In this document: in pieces, positions 26,301 to 33,470 of the stretch
How positions within the stretch are numbered: position 1 is the stretch's first letter
How the letters are laid out: each line of letters opens with the position of its first letter
Source: Anaerolineae bacterium
Lineage (GTDB): Bacteria > Chloroflexota > Anaerolineae > Aggregatilineales > Aggregatilineaceae
DNA length: 64,000 bases
Reading direction: 5' to 3'
NCBI GenBank assembly: GCA_027494015.1
Contig: JAOSJP010000003.1
Coordinates: forward strand, 32,376 to 96,375
The notes under the pieces: model-generated
What the model was told of the DNA's origin: nothing
The model's input: the letters and a program-made list of their open reading frames with translations, nothing else
The model's database searches: none
Made by a program: the position numbers and the translations under genes

Positions 26301-27641
26301 GAGGTTGGGGAAGGCGTAGTAGAGGATGGCGTAGGTGGGCAGGCCGAAGGCGAAGGTCAGCGAGACCAGCGCCAGCACGCCGAGGATGGCGCGGTGCGGG
26401 GCAGCCGCGCCCCCTGACTCTGTCGCGCCTTGTAGGGGCGGGTTTGGAAACCCGCCCCTACGATCATTGACCATATCGGTGGGGCGCCGCGCCAGCAGCC
26501 CAATCGCCGCCAGGACGAGCGTCAGGATGCCGGCATACGCCCCGCCCTCGACGTAATTCTTCACGCCGAAATCGGTATCGGTCACGCGGGCGAACCCGCC
26601 GGGGCATTCGGCGCACGGGCGCTGCCAGTCTTGCTCGATGACATCCCAGGTGAAGGGGTCGCGGGTGGTGTGCTGGGCCGGGCTGCCGAAGGCGTCCGGC
26701 AGCAGGAACTTGGCGACGTGCCGCGCGGGGAAGGCGTAGCCGCGCACCTCGTCGAAGCTGGCCGCCGCCTCGCGGAAGTTGTGCGTCCCCAGCTCGTAGA
26801 GCGGCAGGAACTGCGCCGCGCCCAGCCCTATCCCCAGCGCGACCAGCAGCAGCAGCGCCCCCGCCGGGCGCAGCAGTCGTCGCCAGGCCGCGCGCTCGCG
26901 CCACCACGCCCACAGCAGGCGCGCCGCTGCATAATAGGCCATGACGATCAGCGTGTAGTAAGTGATCTCGACGTGCCCGGCGAAGATGTTCATCATCAGC
27001 GCCAGCGCGCCCAGCGCGACCCAGGGGACGGTCGCCGGGCGGTCGCCGCGCAGAGGCCGCCGCTCGATGACGAGCTCGATCATAAGCAGCAGCAGCGGCA
27101 GCCAGGCCGCGCCGGCGATCATCATCGGGAAGACGGCGCTGACGACGAAGAACGCGCTGAACTGGTAAGCGACGCCCGCCACTGCGCCCGCCGCGCGACT
27201 CAGCCGCAGCCCGCGCGCAAACAGGTACATCAGCGCGCCGGCCAGCCAGAGCTGGCTGACGGTGAACCAGCCATACGCACGCGGCAGCGGCAGGACATAA
27301 TACAGGGCGCTGAACGGGTAGAGCGCGCCATGCTGCCCCGCCGCCAGGAAGGGCGTCCCGGCGAACTGGTTGGGCTGCCAGAGGGGGATCACGCCCGCGT
27401 CCAGGCTGCGGCGCAGGAACGTCTTCCACTGGTAATTTTGCAGCACCAGGTCAGAGAGCAGGGCGTTGTGCGGAATCTCTGGCACGCCGAGCGAATCGCG
27501 GGCGCTGCGCCATGGCTCGAACTGGTACAGGTTGTCGGCGGGGAGCAGCGTGCGCCCGCCGACCGTGACCGGCGCGAAAAACAAGAGTGGCAGAAGCAAC
27601 AGCCCTGCCACGATCAGCGCGTCGGGGAATGCCTTCTTCAA
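23397..27641 (-). CDS. YfhO-type membrane protein fused to polysaccharide flippase
   Basis: A 1414-residue polytopic protein. Residues 1-900 match the YfhO group (PLLFFAPVTVGGRTLLPADN, QPNQFAGTPFLAAGQHGALY, FNPSANPAWLDYTPD and a late LVLADSYYPGWKAFV), thought to transfer sugars from polyprenyl carriers to surface polymers. Residues about 930-1400 are a MATE/Wzx-like flippase (FNRGIDFAFAFIMLRILGPA, VFFKIDIVLMEAINGNTIVG). The fusion would join lipid-linked sugar translocation and transfer. The start is a TTG at 27641 with GAGG 10 bases upstream. A 30-bp GTAGGGGCGGGTTT palindrome sits in frame at about residue 393. Both halves keep an uninterrupted frame. Confidence 0.88.
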   Translation of the reverse strand: MKKAFPDALIVAGLLLLPLLFFAPVTVGGRTLLPADNLYQFEPWRSARDSLGVPEIPHNALLSDLVLQNYQWKTFLRRSLDAGVIPLWQPNQFAGTPFLAAGQHGALYPFSALYYVLPLPRAYGWFTVSQLWLAGALMYLFARGLRLSRAAGAVAGVAYQFSAFFVVSAVFPMMIAGAAWLPLLLLMIELVIERRPLRGDRPATVPWVALGALALMMNIFAGHVEITYYTLIVMAYYAAARLLWAWWRERAAWRRLLRPAGALLLLVALGIGLGAAQFLPLYELGTHNFREAAASFDEVRGYAFPARHVAKFLLPDAFGSPAQHTTRDPFTWDVIEQDWQRPCAECPGGFARVTDTDFGVKNYVEGGAYAGILTLVLAAIGLLARRPTDMVNDRRGGFPNPPLQGATESGGAAAPHRAILGVLALVSLTFAFGLPTYAILYYAFPNLNQLHTPFRWVWPFTFCVAALAGFGVDALRRAAAERARWVRRLGGGLIALGAAILGGLLLTRAAYSTFAPLVERVYTGLSGADQAFPDARAFYSYEFWNVLRLGLFVLAAGAVVWLSRRRARLPRRLGGTPLWGTLAVGAVALDLMIAGWDFNPSANPAWLDYTPDAVRWLQDRQAEGVPFRFTTVNFGENPLHANSTWRYDLHDARGYDSMIPRQYAAYMGLIALQGGLLHNRIDPIAGDNTGALASPLLDLLNVRYIVADQVVADAEALGLRQVYADEALRIYENLDALPRAYTLPYYDLTAPLCGAQPDDFATLVTSPAFTADPRRVVIEGFPDAEGCELVYEWPGAEHEADPVYAQITHYGAIEVIVAPEVAEESWLVLADSYYPGWKAFVRPAGSGEDQEQETPIHLVNGNFRGVRLEPGAWTVRFRYSPPTFQVGAFLSFLSGMLLIFMLMLWLWRRLYRPDAEADSARRIAKNSLAPIVLNLFNRGIDFAFAFIMLRILGPADAGVYYYAIVIFGWFDILANFGLNTLLTREVARDRSAAGRYLLNSTALRLALSALGIPLLIGFLAARQATVSPALEGQAIAAILLLYVGLLPGSISTGLTALFYAFEKAEHPAAITTVSTLVKVTLGLGTLLLGWGVVGLAGGAVLTNVVTLAALGWLARPLARGVFAERLDGALLRGMIGASWPLMINHLLATVFFKIDIVLMEAINGNTIVGQYSTAYKWLDALNIIPAFLTMALLPVMARQAHEDRAALRRNYTLAVKLLVIVALPLAVMTTFIAAPLIRVLGGAEYLPAGGIALQIMIWSIPIGWINSVTNYVIVALDRQRTLTLAFAVGVIFNVAANLIFLPAYSYRAAAVIHILSEATLFVAFYWIIHQEIGGMGWRRALIRPALAALGLLGVTLALWQVAPLAGLLLSPLVYGAGLLALRPFGPEELARVAPLLPGRLRRWALRGRSAQTSP
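26432..26461. repeat. 30-bp palindrome inside a coding sequence
   Basis: GTAGGGGCGGGTTT, loop GG, AAACCCGCCCCTAC, the same family as the intergenic copies at 5987, 30550 and 54094. It lies within the YfhO half of the fusion gene, where it encodes GGFPNPPLQ without breaking the frame, in a loop between membrane spans. Confidence 0.85.
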
Positions 27642-27653
27642 GATCGCTGTACC

Positions 27654-27779
27654 TCAGTTCTCAGACTGCTCCTGAAGCGCCTGCAAAATCGCGTCGGTCT
27701 TCGCCTTGAGATCGGGCAAGTCGTGCTCAATCACGTTCCACACCATGTCCAGGTCAATTTTCAGATAACTGTCCAACAC
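27654..27779 (-). pseudogene. HepT toxin remnant (C-terminal third only)
   Basis: From GTG 27779 to TGA 27654 the frame gives 41 residues: VLDSYLKIDLDMVWNVIEHD followed by LPDLKAKTDAILQALQEQSEN. This matches the C-terminal end of HepT/DUF86 RNases (R-x4-H-x-Y then VD-x-x-x-VW-x-I-x-x-DLP). The N-terminal two-thirds and the Arg and His of the catalytic motif are gone; only the Tyr-like position remains. It starts 4 bases after the MntA frame begins its stop, exactly where an intact hepT would start, so a clean internal deletion is likely. Confidence 0.75.
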
Positions 27780-27780
27780 A

Positions 27781-28074
27781 TTACAGCGGCACTGCGTCCT
27801 GCAAAACCTCGTCGCGAATCAGGTAGTGCAGCCCCTTCTCGGTGACAACATCCACCTCACAGCCCAGCAGATCGCGCAAATCCATGATCAGCCGCCCGAC
27901 ATCCATCAGACTGCGATCGGGATCGAACTCAACCAACAGGTCAATGTCGCTCTGCGGCCCGGCGGTACCCTTCGCCACAGAGCCGAAGACGCGCACATTC
28001 CGCGCACCATGACGGGCGGCGATGCGCAGAATGGCGTCGCGTTGCTGTTTGAGCAGATCGTCAATCTCAGGCAT
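27781..28074 (-). CDS. mntA: MntA-type minimal nucleotidyltransferase antitoxin
   Basis: A 97-residue MNT-domain protein that in MntA-HepT systems neutralises the HepT RNase by adding AMP to a Tyr. The catalytic motif VFGSVAKGTAGPQSDIDLLVEF shows GSxxxG and the D-x-D pair at about residues 31-47. The C-terminus (DVVTEKGLHYLIRDEVLQDA) is complete. The ATG at 28074 is the first Met of the family-like N-terminus MPEIDDLLKQQRDAIL. Its partner is only a stump, so its target may be missing or elsewhere. Confidence 0.85.
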   Translation of the reverse strand: MPEIDDLLKQQRDAILRIAARHGARNVRVFGSVAKGTAGPQSDIDLLVEFDPDRSLMDVGRLIMDLRDLLGCEVDVVTEKGLHYLIRDEVLQDAVPL

Positions 28075-28106
28075 TTGTCGCGTGCTCACTTGCCCGAATG
28101 GACACA

Positions 28107-28868
28107 CTACTGGCACGGCACGGGCAGCCGGTCTGCCGGGCGCAGGTGGCGGTGCCGCCACCACACCTGCCACACGCGCAGCGCCGCTTCGCTCTGTATC
28201 TTGAAGCTCATCTTGGACTGGCCGCGCTTGCGGTCCGCGAAGTAGATCGGCACTTCGCTGGTCTGGTAGCCCAGCTTCTCGGCCACATAGATGGTCTCCA
28301 CCTGGAACACGTAGCCGCTGGAGCGAACGCGCTCCAGGTCCATACCCCTGAGCGTATCCGCGCGCCACAGCCGAAAGCCGCCCGTCGCATCCCTGGTGCC
28401 TGTGCGCAGGATCAGGTTGACATAGACGCTGTTGGCCCACCAACTGAGCAGCTTGCGCCCGATGCCCCACGTCTCGTCTACACTGCCGCCCTTCGTGTAG
28501 CGCGAGCCGACGACCACGTCGCAACCGCAGGTCTCGGCTTCTGCGACCATGGCCGGGATGTACTGGGGGTCGTGGGAGAAGTCGCAGTCCATCTGCAGGA
28601 TGTAGTCCGCGCCCTGCTCAAAGGCCAGGCGAAAGCCGTCAATGTAGGCGGTGCCCAGGCCGCGCTTGGTGCGGCGGTGCAGCACGTCCACCCGGCCCGG
28701 ATGCTGCGCGGCCAGCTTGTCGGCGATCTGACCGGTGCCGTCGGGCGAGTTATCATCCACGACCAACACCGACAGGTCCACCGGCAGTTCCAGCGCCAAC
28801 AGCCGCTCGACCATCGTCTCCAGGTTCTCTGCCTCGTTATACGTCGGCAGCACGACTATCAGTTTCAT
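28107..28868 (-). CDS. Polyprenol monophosphomannose synthase-like GT2 glycosyltransferase
   Basis: Family 2 glycosyltransferase of the Dpm1/Ppm1 kind, 253 residues, which transfers mannose (or a related sugar) from GDP-sugar to polyprenyl phosphate at the membrane. Visible motifs are VVLPTYNEAENLETMVERLL, LVVDDNSPDGTGQIA, the metal-binding QMDCDFSHDP and VVGSRYTKGGSV. The usual C-terminal membrane domain is absent, as in soluble Dpm1. ATG 28868 has GGAG 8 bases upstream. With the flippase fusion and the GT4 enzyme nearby it suggests surface glycan synthesis. Confidence 0.92.
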   Translation of the reverse strand: MKLIVVLPTYNEAENLETMVERLLALELPVDLSVLVVDDNSPDGTGQIADKLAAQHPGRVDVLHRRTKRGLGTAYIDGFRLAFEQGADYILQMDCDFSHDPQYIPAMVAEAETCGCDVVVGSRYTKGGSVDETWGIGRKLLSWWANSVYVNLILRTGTRDATGGFRLWRADTLRGMDLERVRSSGYVFQVETIYVAEKLGYQTSEVPIYFADRKRGQSKMSFKIQSEAALRVWQVWWRHRHLRPADRLPVPCQ

Positions 28869-29010
28869 GCGTTGTTCTCCGCGTGCACAGCGTCCGGCGC
28901 CATTCGCCAGGGCGCTGACCCTCATCGCTCCGTCGCGGCGGGATGATGCTCCCGTCTGCCCCAATCATACCGCGAAATAGCCCGTTTGTCGGCGGCCAGG
29001 GGCGCATAGG

Positions 29011-29135
29011 CAGGGCAATCGCATCAAAATCCGCCGCGTGTCAGCCTGTTCGTAGGGGCGTATGGCGATACGCCCCTACGGACCTCACCCCCGCGCGGGG
29101 ATGAGGCGAAGCGGGGCGCAGCAGAGCGGCACCCC
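29011..29135. repeat. Truncated MITE B with GTAGGGGCGTAT palindrome and short core
   Basis: Left end CAGGGCAATCGCATCAAAA matches MITE B (52438-52636). Inside are the 28-bp palindrome (29052-29079) and a much shortened core (ACCTCACCCCCGC / GCGGGGATGAGG) followed by the GCGGGGCGCAGCAGAG linker. No right terminal repeat is seen. Confidence 0.65.
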
Positions 29136-29141
29136 CCGCCA

Positions 29142-30314
29142 TCAATCGGCAGGGGCGACTGCCTGGCGTGGCGAGCGCGCCTGCACTGCCACCATCACCA
29201 GCACCATCGCCAGCGCCTCGGCGACCAGAAGCAAGGTCATCGCCGGCGTGCTCACGCGGTCGAGCAGCACGCCTTGCAGCCAGGGCAGCGTCGCCGCGCC
29301 CAGGCTGGCCATCGCCACGACAACGCTTGTCGCTTTGCCCGGCCCGTTGGGGAACGTCGCCGTGGTGATGGCGACAATCGTCGGGTAGGGCGGGCCAGAC
29401 CACAGGCCGAGCACGAGCACAGCCAGCACCGTCAGGGCGGCGCTGCCATGCCCCACTGCCAGCAGGACGCTGCCGCCCAACATGCCCACCAGGCACGCCC
29501 ACAGCACCGTCTGCGGCGCGAAGCGCGTGCTGTAGAGCGCCCCCAGGATGCGCCCGATTGTCAGCGCCAGCCAGTAGCCGGACGTGATCAGCGCGCCCAT
29601 TTCCTTGCCGAGCGTGGTCGTGCGATCCACGTAGGCGGTCGTCCAGGCACCCATCCCCGCCTCCAGCCCGACGAACAGCAGCAGCAGGAAGCCGAGCGCC
29701 CACAGCAGCGCCACCCGGTAGCTGAACCCGTTGGCGCGCCCGGCGCTGACCGGCGGGGTCGGCAGGGGAACGTTGTCCAGCCGCCAGACCAGCGGCAGCG
29801 GGATCAGGATGGCTACGAAGCCAAGCCCGAAGGCGGGGAGCGCCGAATCCCACAGGGCCAGCGTCAACCCGGCCACCGCCGGGCTGATCACCGAGCCGAC
29901 GCCGTAAAAAGTGTGCAGCAGGTTGAGCATGGGCACGCTGCGCTGTGCGAAGCGGTGCGCGATCAGCAGGTTGGTGCTGATGTCCACTGCGCCGAAGCCG
30001 AACCCATACACGAAGCCGATGGCCAGCGTCGCGGTCAGGCTGTGGCTGAACAAAATGCCCAGCGTGCCCGACCCCAGCAGAGTCGCCCCGACCAGGATCA
30101 CCGGGCGCTGCCCCAGGCGGTCGTTGAGTGGCCCGGCGACGATCTGCGCGGTCATCGTGCCGATGAACGCCGCCGTAACCAGCCCGCCAAGCGCCGCCAG
30201 ATCGCGCCCGGTCTGGTCGGCCAGGTCGGGCAGCGCCGGGCCGAGCGCCCCGCCCAGCCAGCCGATGGCTATAAACAGGGCAAAGGCCATCACCATGAGT
30301 TTTCGGGGGGACAT
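29142..30314 (-). CDS. MFS transporter
   Basis: Major facilitator superfamily permease, 390 residues with about 12 spans. The loop 2-3 motif appears as GPLNDRLGQRPVIL (G-x-x-x-DR-x-G-x-R), and the second-half equivalent is weak. The overall pattern (GALGPALPDLADQTG, ISTNLLIAHRFAQRSVPMLN) resembles FucP-like or tetracycline-type sugar/drug carriers; the substrate is unknown. ATG 30314 has AGGAG 9 bases upstream; an in-frame upstream start would extend into repeat DNA. Confidence 0.87.
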   Translation of the reverse strand: MSPRKLMVMAFALFIAIGWLGGALGPALPDLADQTGRDLAALGGLVTAAFIGTMTAQIVAGPLNDRLGQRPVILVGATLLGSGTLGILFSHSLTATLAIGFVYGFGFGAVDISTNLLIAHRFAQRSVPMLNLLHTFYGVGSVISPAVAGLTLALWDSALPAFGLGFVAILIPLPLVWRLDNVPLPTPPVSAGRANGFSYRVALLWALGFLLLLFVGLEAGMGAWTTAYVDRTTTLGKEMGALITSGYWLALTIGRILGALYSTRFAPQTVLWACLVGMLGGSVLLAVGHGSAALTVLAVLVLGLWSGPPYPTIVAITTATFPNGPGKATSVVVAMASLGAATLPWLQGVLLDRVSTPAMTLLLVAEALAMVLVMVAVQARSPRQAVAPAD

Positions 30315-30756
30315 CAGAGCCTGCTCCTGGGGAGAGGGACGCCGCGCGTCCGCACGCTGGGAGTGTATTACCGCCAAAGCGGGCGAGTGTCAAGCGGCGA
30401 GTGCGCGGGTCCACGAACAAGTTGTTGGGCAATTGCCAGGACGTTCCCATCCCCCGGCCCAGCAAAGCCAGGGGAAGGGGAGAAGCCGCCTGCCAGATCA
30501 TCCCCCTCAGCTAGCTCGGCTGGAGAGGGGGAGTGAGGGGGAGAGGCAAGTAGAGGCGGGTTTGCAAACCCGCCCCTACGGGCAGACTTCTTGCGGCGCA
30601 ACGCCTCCATCCCCCGGCCCGTTCCTTCAGCAAAGCCAGGGGAAGGGGAGGAGCCGCTGAACTGCTGGCGGGGAGGGACCACAGGGTGGAGTCAGGGCGC
30701 TGCTCATGCGCCATGCCCCACACGCTACACCGAGCGTGGGGAGTTCATAACACGCT
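30315..30756. other. Repeat-filled intergenic region
   Basis: Contains a family E element (left end CCACGAACAAGTTGTTGGG at 30411), the GAGGCGGGTTTGCAAACCCGCC palindrome (30550-30579, one base short of its relatives' GTAGGGG arm), a second CCCCCGGCCCGTTCC / GGGGAAGGGG block (30610-30655), and the solitary right end of MITE A (GAGTTCATAACACGCTC, 30741-30757). No gene is supported here. Confidence 0.6.
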
Positions 30757-31890
30757 CTACATAGACGGTGTGCGCCCGCTGATCAGGTCGTGGTAGCAGG
30801 CGATCAGCTCGTCCATCATGGCCGGCCAGGACTGCGTTTCGGCGAAGAGGCGCGCGTTGCGGCCCATGACCTGGCGCTTGCGTTTCTCAGAGAGCACGGC
30901 GCGCACGCCGTCAATCATGCCGCGCACGTCCCCCACGTTGAACACGTAGCCGTTCACGCCAGAGCGCACCATATCGTCCACTCCGCCCACCCGCGAGGTG
31001 ATAACCGGCAGCCCGGATGCCATCGCCTCGATCAGCACCAGCCCGAAGGACTCCATCGCTGAGGGGAAGACGAAAATATCGGCGCTGGCGAAGGCCGACC
31101 ATAGCTCCTGGCCCTGCAGGTAGCCCATGAACACTGTCGGCGCCCCGGCGAAGTGTGCCTGCAGGTCGGCGCGCGCCGGGCCGTCGCCCACCACGGCCAG
31201 CCGCGTGCCCGGCACGCGCTCCAGCACCGCCCTGATCGAGACGATCTGCTTCTCGTTGGAGAGCCGCCCCACATAGAGCAGGATGGTTTCTTCCGGGTGC
31301 CCGGCGCTCAGCCGGGCGCGCATGGCGGGAGAATAGTGGCGCGGGTGGAACTGCTCGGCGTCCACGCCTCTGCGCCAAAGCCCGACGTTGCGCACGCCGT
31401 GCGCCAGCATGTCCTGCTGCACCAGCCGCGAAGGGGCCAGCGCGTAATCGGCGGCGTTGAAGTTCTGGCGCGTGTACCACCAGATGGCCGGTTCCAGGAA
31501 GCCGATGCCCAGGTAGCGGGCGATGGTCGCCAGATCGAGGTGGAACGAGGCCAGCGTGGGGATGTTCAGGCGCTTGGCCATGACCATACCGCCCGTGCCG
31601 ACCAGGGTGGGGTGGATGAAGTGGGCGATGTCCGGCTTGAAGTCCTTGACTTCGCGGTAGGTGCCCAGCGTGGGCGGGCCGACCCTTAGCTCCGGGTAGA
31701 GGGGGAAGCGCACGCCCGGCACGCCGACGACCTTCCTGCCGCGATATTCGCCCACCTGGTCGGCCAGCCTGGGCGCGACGATCATGAACTCCACATCCCG
31801 CTGAATCAGGTGATCGAGCAGCAGCAGCAGGACGGTGACGATCCCGTCAATTTTCGGCAGAAACGTCTCGGTGAACAGCGCGACACGCAT
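30757..31890 (-). CDS. GT4 glycosyltransferase (GDP-mannose-type alpha-mannosyltransferase)
   Basis: Cytoplasmic or membrane-associated family 4 glycosyltransferase, 377 residues, GT-B fold. The N-terminus MRVALFTETFLPKIDGIVT is the acceptor-side glycine loop of SQD2/MgtA/PimB-like enzymes. ILLYVGRLSNEKQI opens the donor domain, and ESFGLVLIEAMASGLPVI is the E-x7-E motif. ATG 31890 is chosen by the family N-terminus; 31932 is a possible longer start. The stop TAG (30759-30757) lies on the MITE A end. Likely builds a surface or lipid-linked mannoside with the nearby GT2. Confidence 0.9.
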   Translation of the reverse strand: MRVALFTETFLPKIDGIVTVLLLLLDHLIQRDVEFMIVAPRLADQVGEYRGRKVVGVPGVRFPLYPELRVGPPTLGTYREVKDFKPDIAHFIHPTLVGTGGMVMAKRLNIPTLASFHLDLATIARYLGIGFLEPAIWWYTRQNFNAADYALAPSRLVQQDMLAHGVRNVGLWRRGVDAEQFHPRHYSPAMRARLSAGHPEETILLYVGRLSNEKQIVSIRAVLERVPGTRLAVVGDGPARADLQAHFAGAPTVFMGYLQGQELWSAFASADIFVFPSAMESFGLVLIEAMASGLPVITSRVGGVDDMVRSGVNGYVFNVGDVRGMIDGVRAVLSEKRKRQVMGRNARLFAETQSWPAMMDELIACYHDLISGRTPSM

Positions 31891-31962
31891 GGCCTGACAG
31901 CCCCCGGCGATCCTCAGCCTTTCCCCATTCATGATAACCCATCTGCGCGCCGGGCGTTGCTG

Positions 31963-32182
31963 GAATTGCGAATTGCGGATTGCGGATTGCGAAATTGTTG
32001 CATCTGCACCGGCGCGACGGGCGGGATGAGCGCCTTGAATTGCGAATTGCGGATTGCGGATTGCGAAATTGTTGCATCTGCACCGGCGCGACGGGCGGGA
32101 TGAGCGCCTTGTATTGCGAATTGCGGATTGCGGATTGCAGATTGCGAAATCGTTGCATCTGCACCGGCGCGACGGGCGGGAT
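31963..32182. repeat. Three tandem 74-bp units rich in GGATTGC
   Basis: Units begin near 31963, 32037 and 32111. Each has GAATTGCGAATTGCGGATTG, then GAAATTGTTGCATCTGCACC and GGCGCGACGGGCGGGATGAG. The third is one heptamer longer (GGATTGC), which suggests slippage at the heptamer. A pure heptamer run occurs at 44122-44155. Confidence 0.9.
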
Positions 32183-32183
32183 T

Positions 32184-32290
32184 CTTGAACCGCAGAGGTG
32201 CAGAGGACACAGAGGAAAACATCAAGAAGAACTATAGGAGACTCGTTAGCTTTTCTCTGCGCTCTCCGCGTTTCTGCGGTGCTCCCTCTC
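32184..32290. repeat. Inverted repeat of the CGCAGAG type, overlapping a gene end
   Basis: GAACCGCAGAGGTGCAGAGG at the left pairs with TCTGCGCTCTCCGCGTTTCT at the right, related to 4691-4781. The right arm supplies the last codons and stop of the GNAT gene that ends at 32246. Confidence 0.7.
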
Positions 32291-32914
32291 TCCGCTCGGC
32301 AACTGCTGGCTGGTCAGCGACTTCTCCAGGAAATGCCAGCGGCGAATGCCGTAGGTCAGGCGGGTCAGCCAGCTTGAGCGCGTGCGCGCGATGGTCAGCC
32401 CCGCTTTCTCGTAGACGTGAATGGCGCGGGCATTGTCTGCGGAGACCCACAGCGTCAGGCGGGTGCGCCCACGCGCGCGCGCCCACTGCTCGGCGTGAGC
32501 CATCAACTGCCCGCCGATGCCCTCGCCCTGGCAGTCCGTGGCCACGCCCACGTCGCTGACATACGCTTCGTCCGGCTCCGGCTTGTGGCTCAACTGCCAG
32601 AGCATGAAACTGGCGCGCAGCATCCGCAGCAGCCCTAGCTCGCGCACAGCCAGACTCTCGAAGACCCGGTTTTCTTCGGACGTGTGCTGCAGCGGCTCGA
32701 CGACCAGCGTGCCGACGATGCGCCCGCCCCGGTCGGCGACCAGCACGCCGTCATAGCCGCGTCGAACCGGCCCCGTGTAGATCGCTTCCAGCAGGCCGAC
32801 AACCTTCTCGCGGTCGCTGCCGAAGATGGCGCGCATCTTGTCGCTGAAGGCGTCTTGCAGCACAGCAGCCATGCCCGGCAGGTCGGCCAGGCGCGCCGGT
32901 CTAATCTGGAGCAT
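32246..32914 (-). CDS. GNAT-family N-acetyltransferase with repeat-derived tail
   Basis: Cytoplasmic acetyltransferase, 222 residues. The N-terminus LQIRPARLADLPGMAAVLQD, the motif A region VSDVGVATDCQGEGIGGQLM (Q-x-x-G-x-G) and the ADNARAIHVYEKAGL helix are typical. ATG 32914 overlaps the Nudix stop by 14 bases and has GGAGG 6 bases upstream. The last residues (about 15, EREHRRNAESAEKS) are encoded by the inverted repeat at 32184-32290, so the native C-terminus was probably replaced when the element arrived. Substrate unknown. Confidence 0.85.
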   Translation of the reverse strand: MLQIRPARLADLPGMAAVLQDAFSDKMRAIFGSDREKVVGLLEAIYTGPVRRGYDGVLVADRGGRIVGTLVVEPLQHTSEENRVFESLAVRELGLLRMLRASFMLWQLSHKPEPDEAYVSDVGVATDCQGEGIGGQLMAHAEQWARARGRTRLTLWVSADNARAIHVYEKAGLTIARTRSSWLTRLTYGIRRWHFLEKSLTSQQLPSGEREHRRNAESAEKS

Positions 32915-33470
32915 CGTCCCCCTCCAATGCCGCCAGCGCCAGCCCGACGGCGGCCAGGGCCGCAATGTTGCGGATGCGCCCGCCCAGCCAGGCCGCGCGC
33001 ACTTCGGCCAGCGTCAGCCAGTGCTGCGCCATGATCTCAGAATCTTCGCGCTGCGGCGCGCCAACCACGCGCGCCCCCTGCGCCAGAAAAATATGCGACG
33101 CGCCGCAGCCCCGGTTGCCGTCCATGAAGAAGCGGCCCAGGCAGCGCCAGTCCGCCGCCTCCACGCCCGTTTCTTCGCGCAGCTCGCGGCGAGCAGCGAC
33201 CTCGGCGGATTCGCCGTCGTCCAGGTAACCGGCGGGTAGCTCCAGCGAGAGGGCGCGCGCCCCCTGTTTCCAATGCTCGATCAGCGGCACGCGCCCGTCG
33301 GCGGTCACGGCGAAGATCTGCGCCCACTCCGGCATGTCAATGTGGTAGAAGGCGTCAATCTCGTGGCCGTTGGGCAGCCGGACGCGCTCCGCGCTGACGC
33401 GCAGCCAGGGGCGGCAGTCCAGCAGCTCGCGCGTGGCGAGCGTCCGCCAGGGCTGAATCTGCGGCGTCAT
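32901..33470 (-). CDS. Nudix hydrolase, ADP-ribose pyrophosphatase type
   Basis: Hydrolyses nucleoside diphosphates linked to another moiety, most likely ADP-ribose or ADP-sugars (NudF-like), 189 residues. The Nudix box is perfect: GYLDDGESAEVAARR followed by ELREETGV (G-x5-E-x7-REUxEExGU) at about residues 80-102. The upstream LSLELPAG is the usual beta-strand before the box. Its ATG forms ATGA with the stop of the M23 gene (4-base overlap), and its end overlaps the GNAT start, so all are one operon. Confidence 0.92.
   Translation of the reverse strand: MTPQIQPWRTLATRELLDCRPWLRVSAERVRLPNGHEIDAFYHIDMPEWAQIFAVTADGRVPLIEHWKQGARALSLELPAGYLDDGESAEVAARRELREETGVEAADWRCLGRFFMDGNRGCGASHIFLAQGARVVGAPQREDSEIMAQHWLTLAEVRAAWLGGRIRNIAALAAVGLALAALEGDDAPD

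Noticed and set aside
28108..28524. Extension of the MntA frame upstream to 28524
   Set aside because: That part is a shadow of the GT2 gene; the MNT domain begins at ATG 28074.
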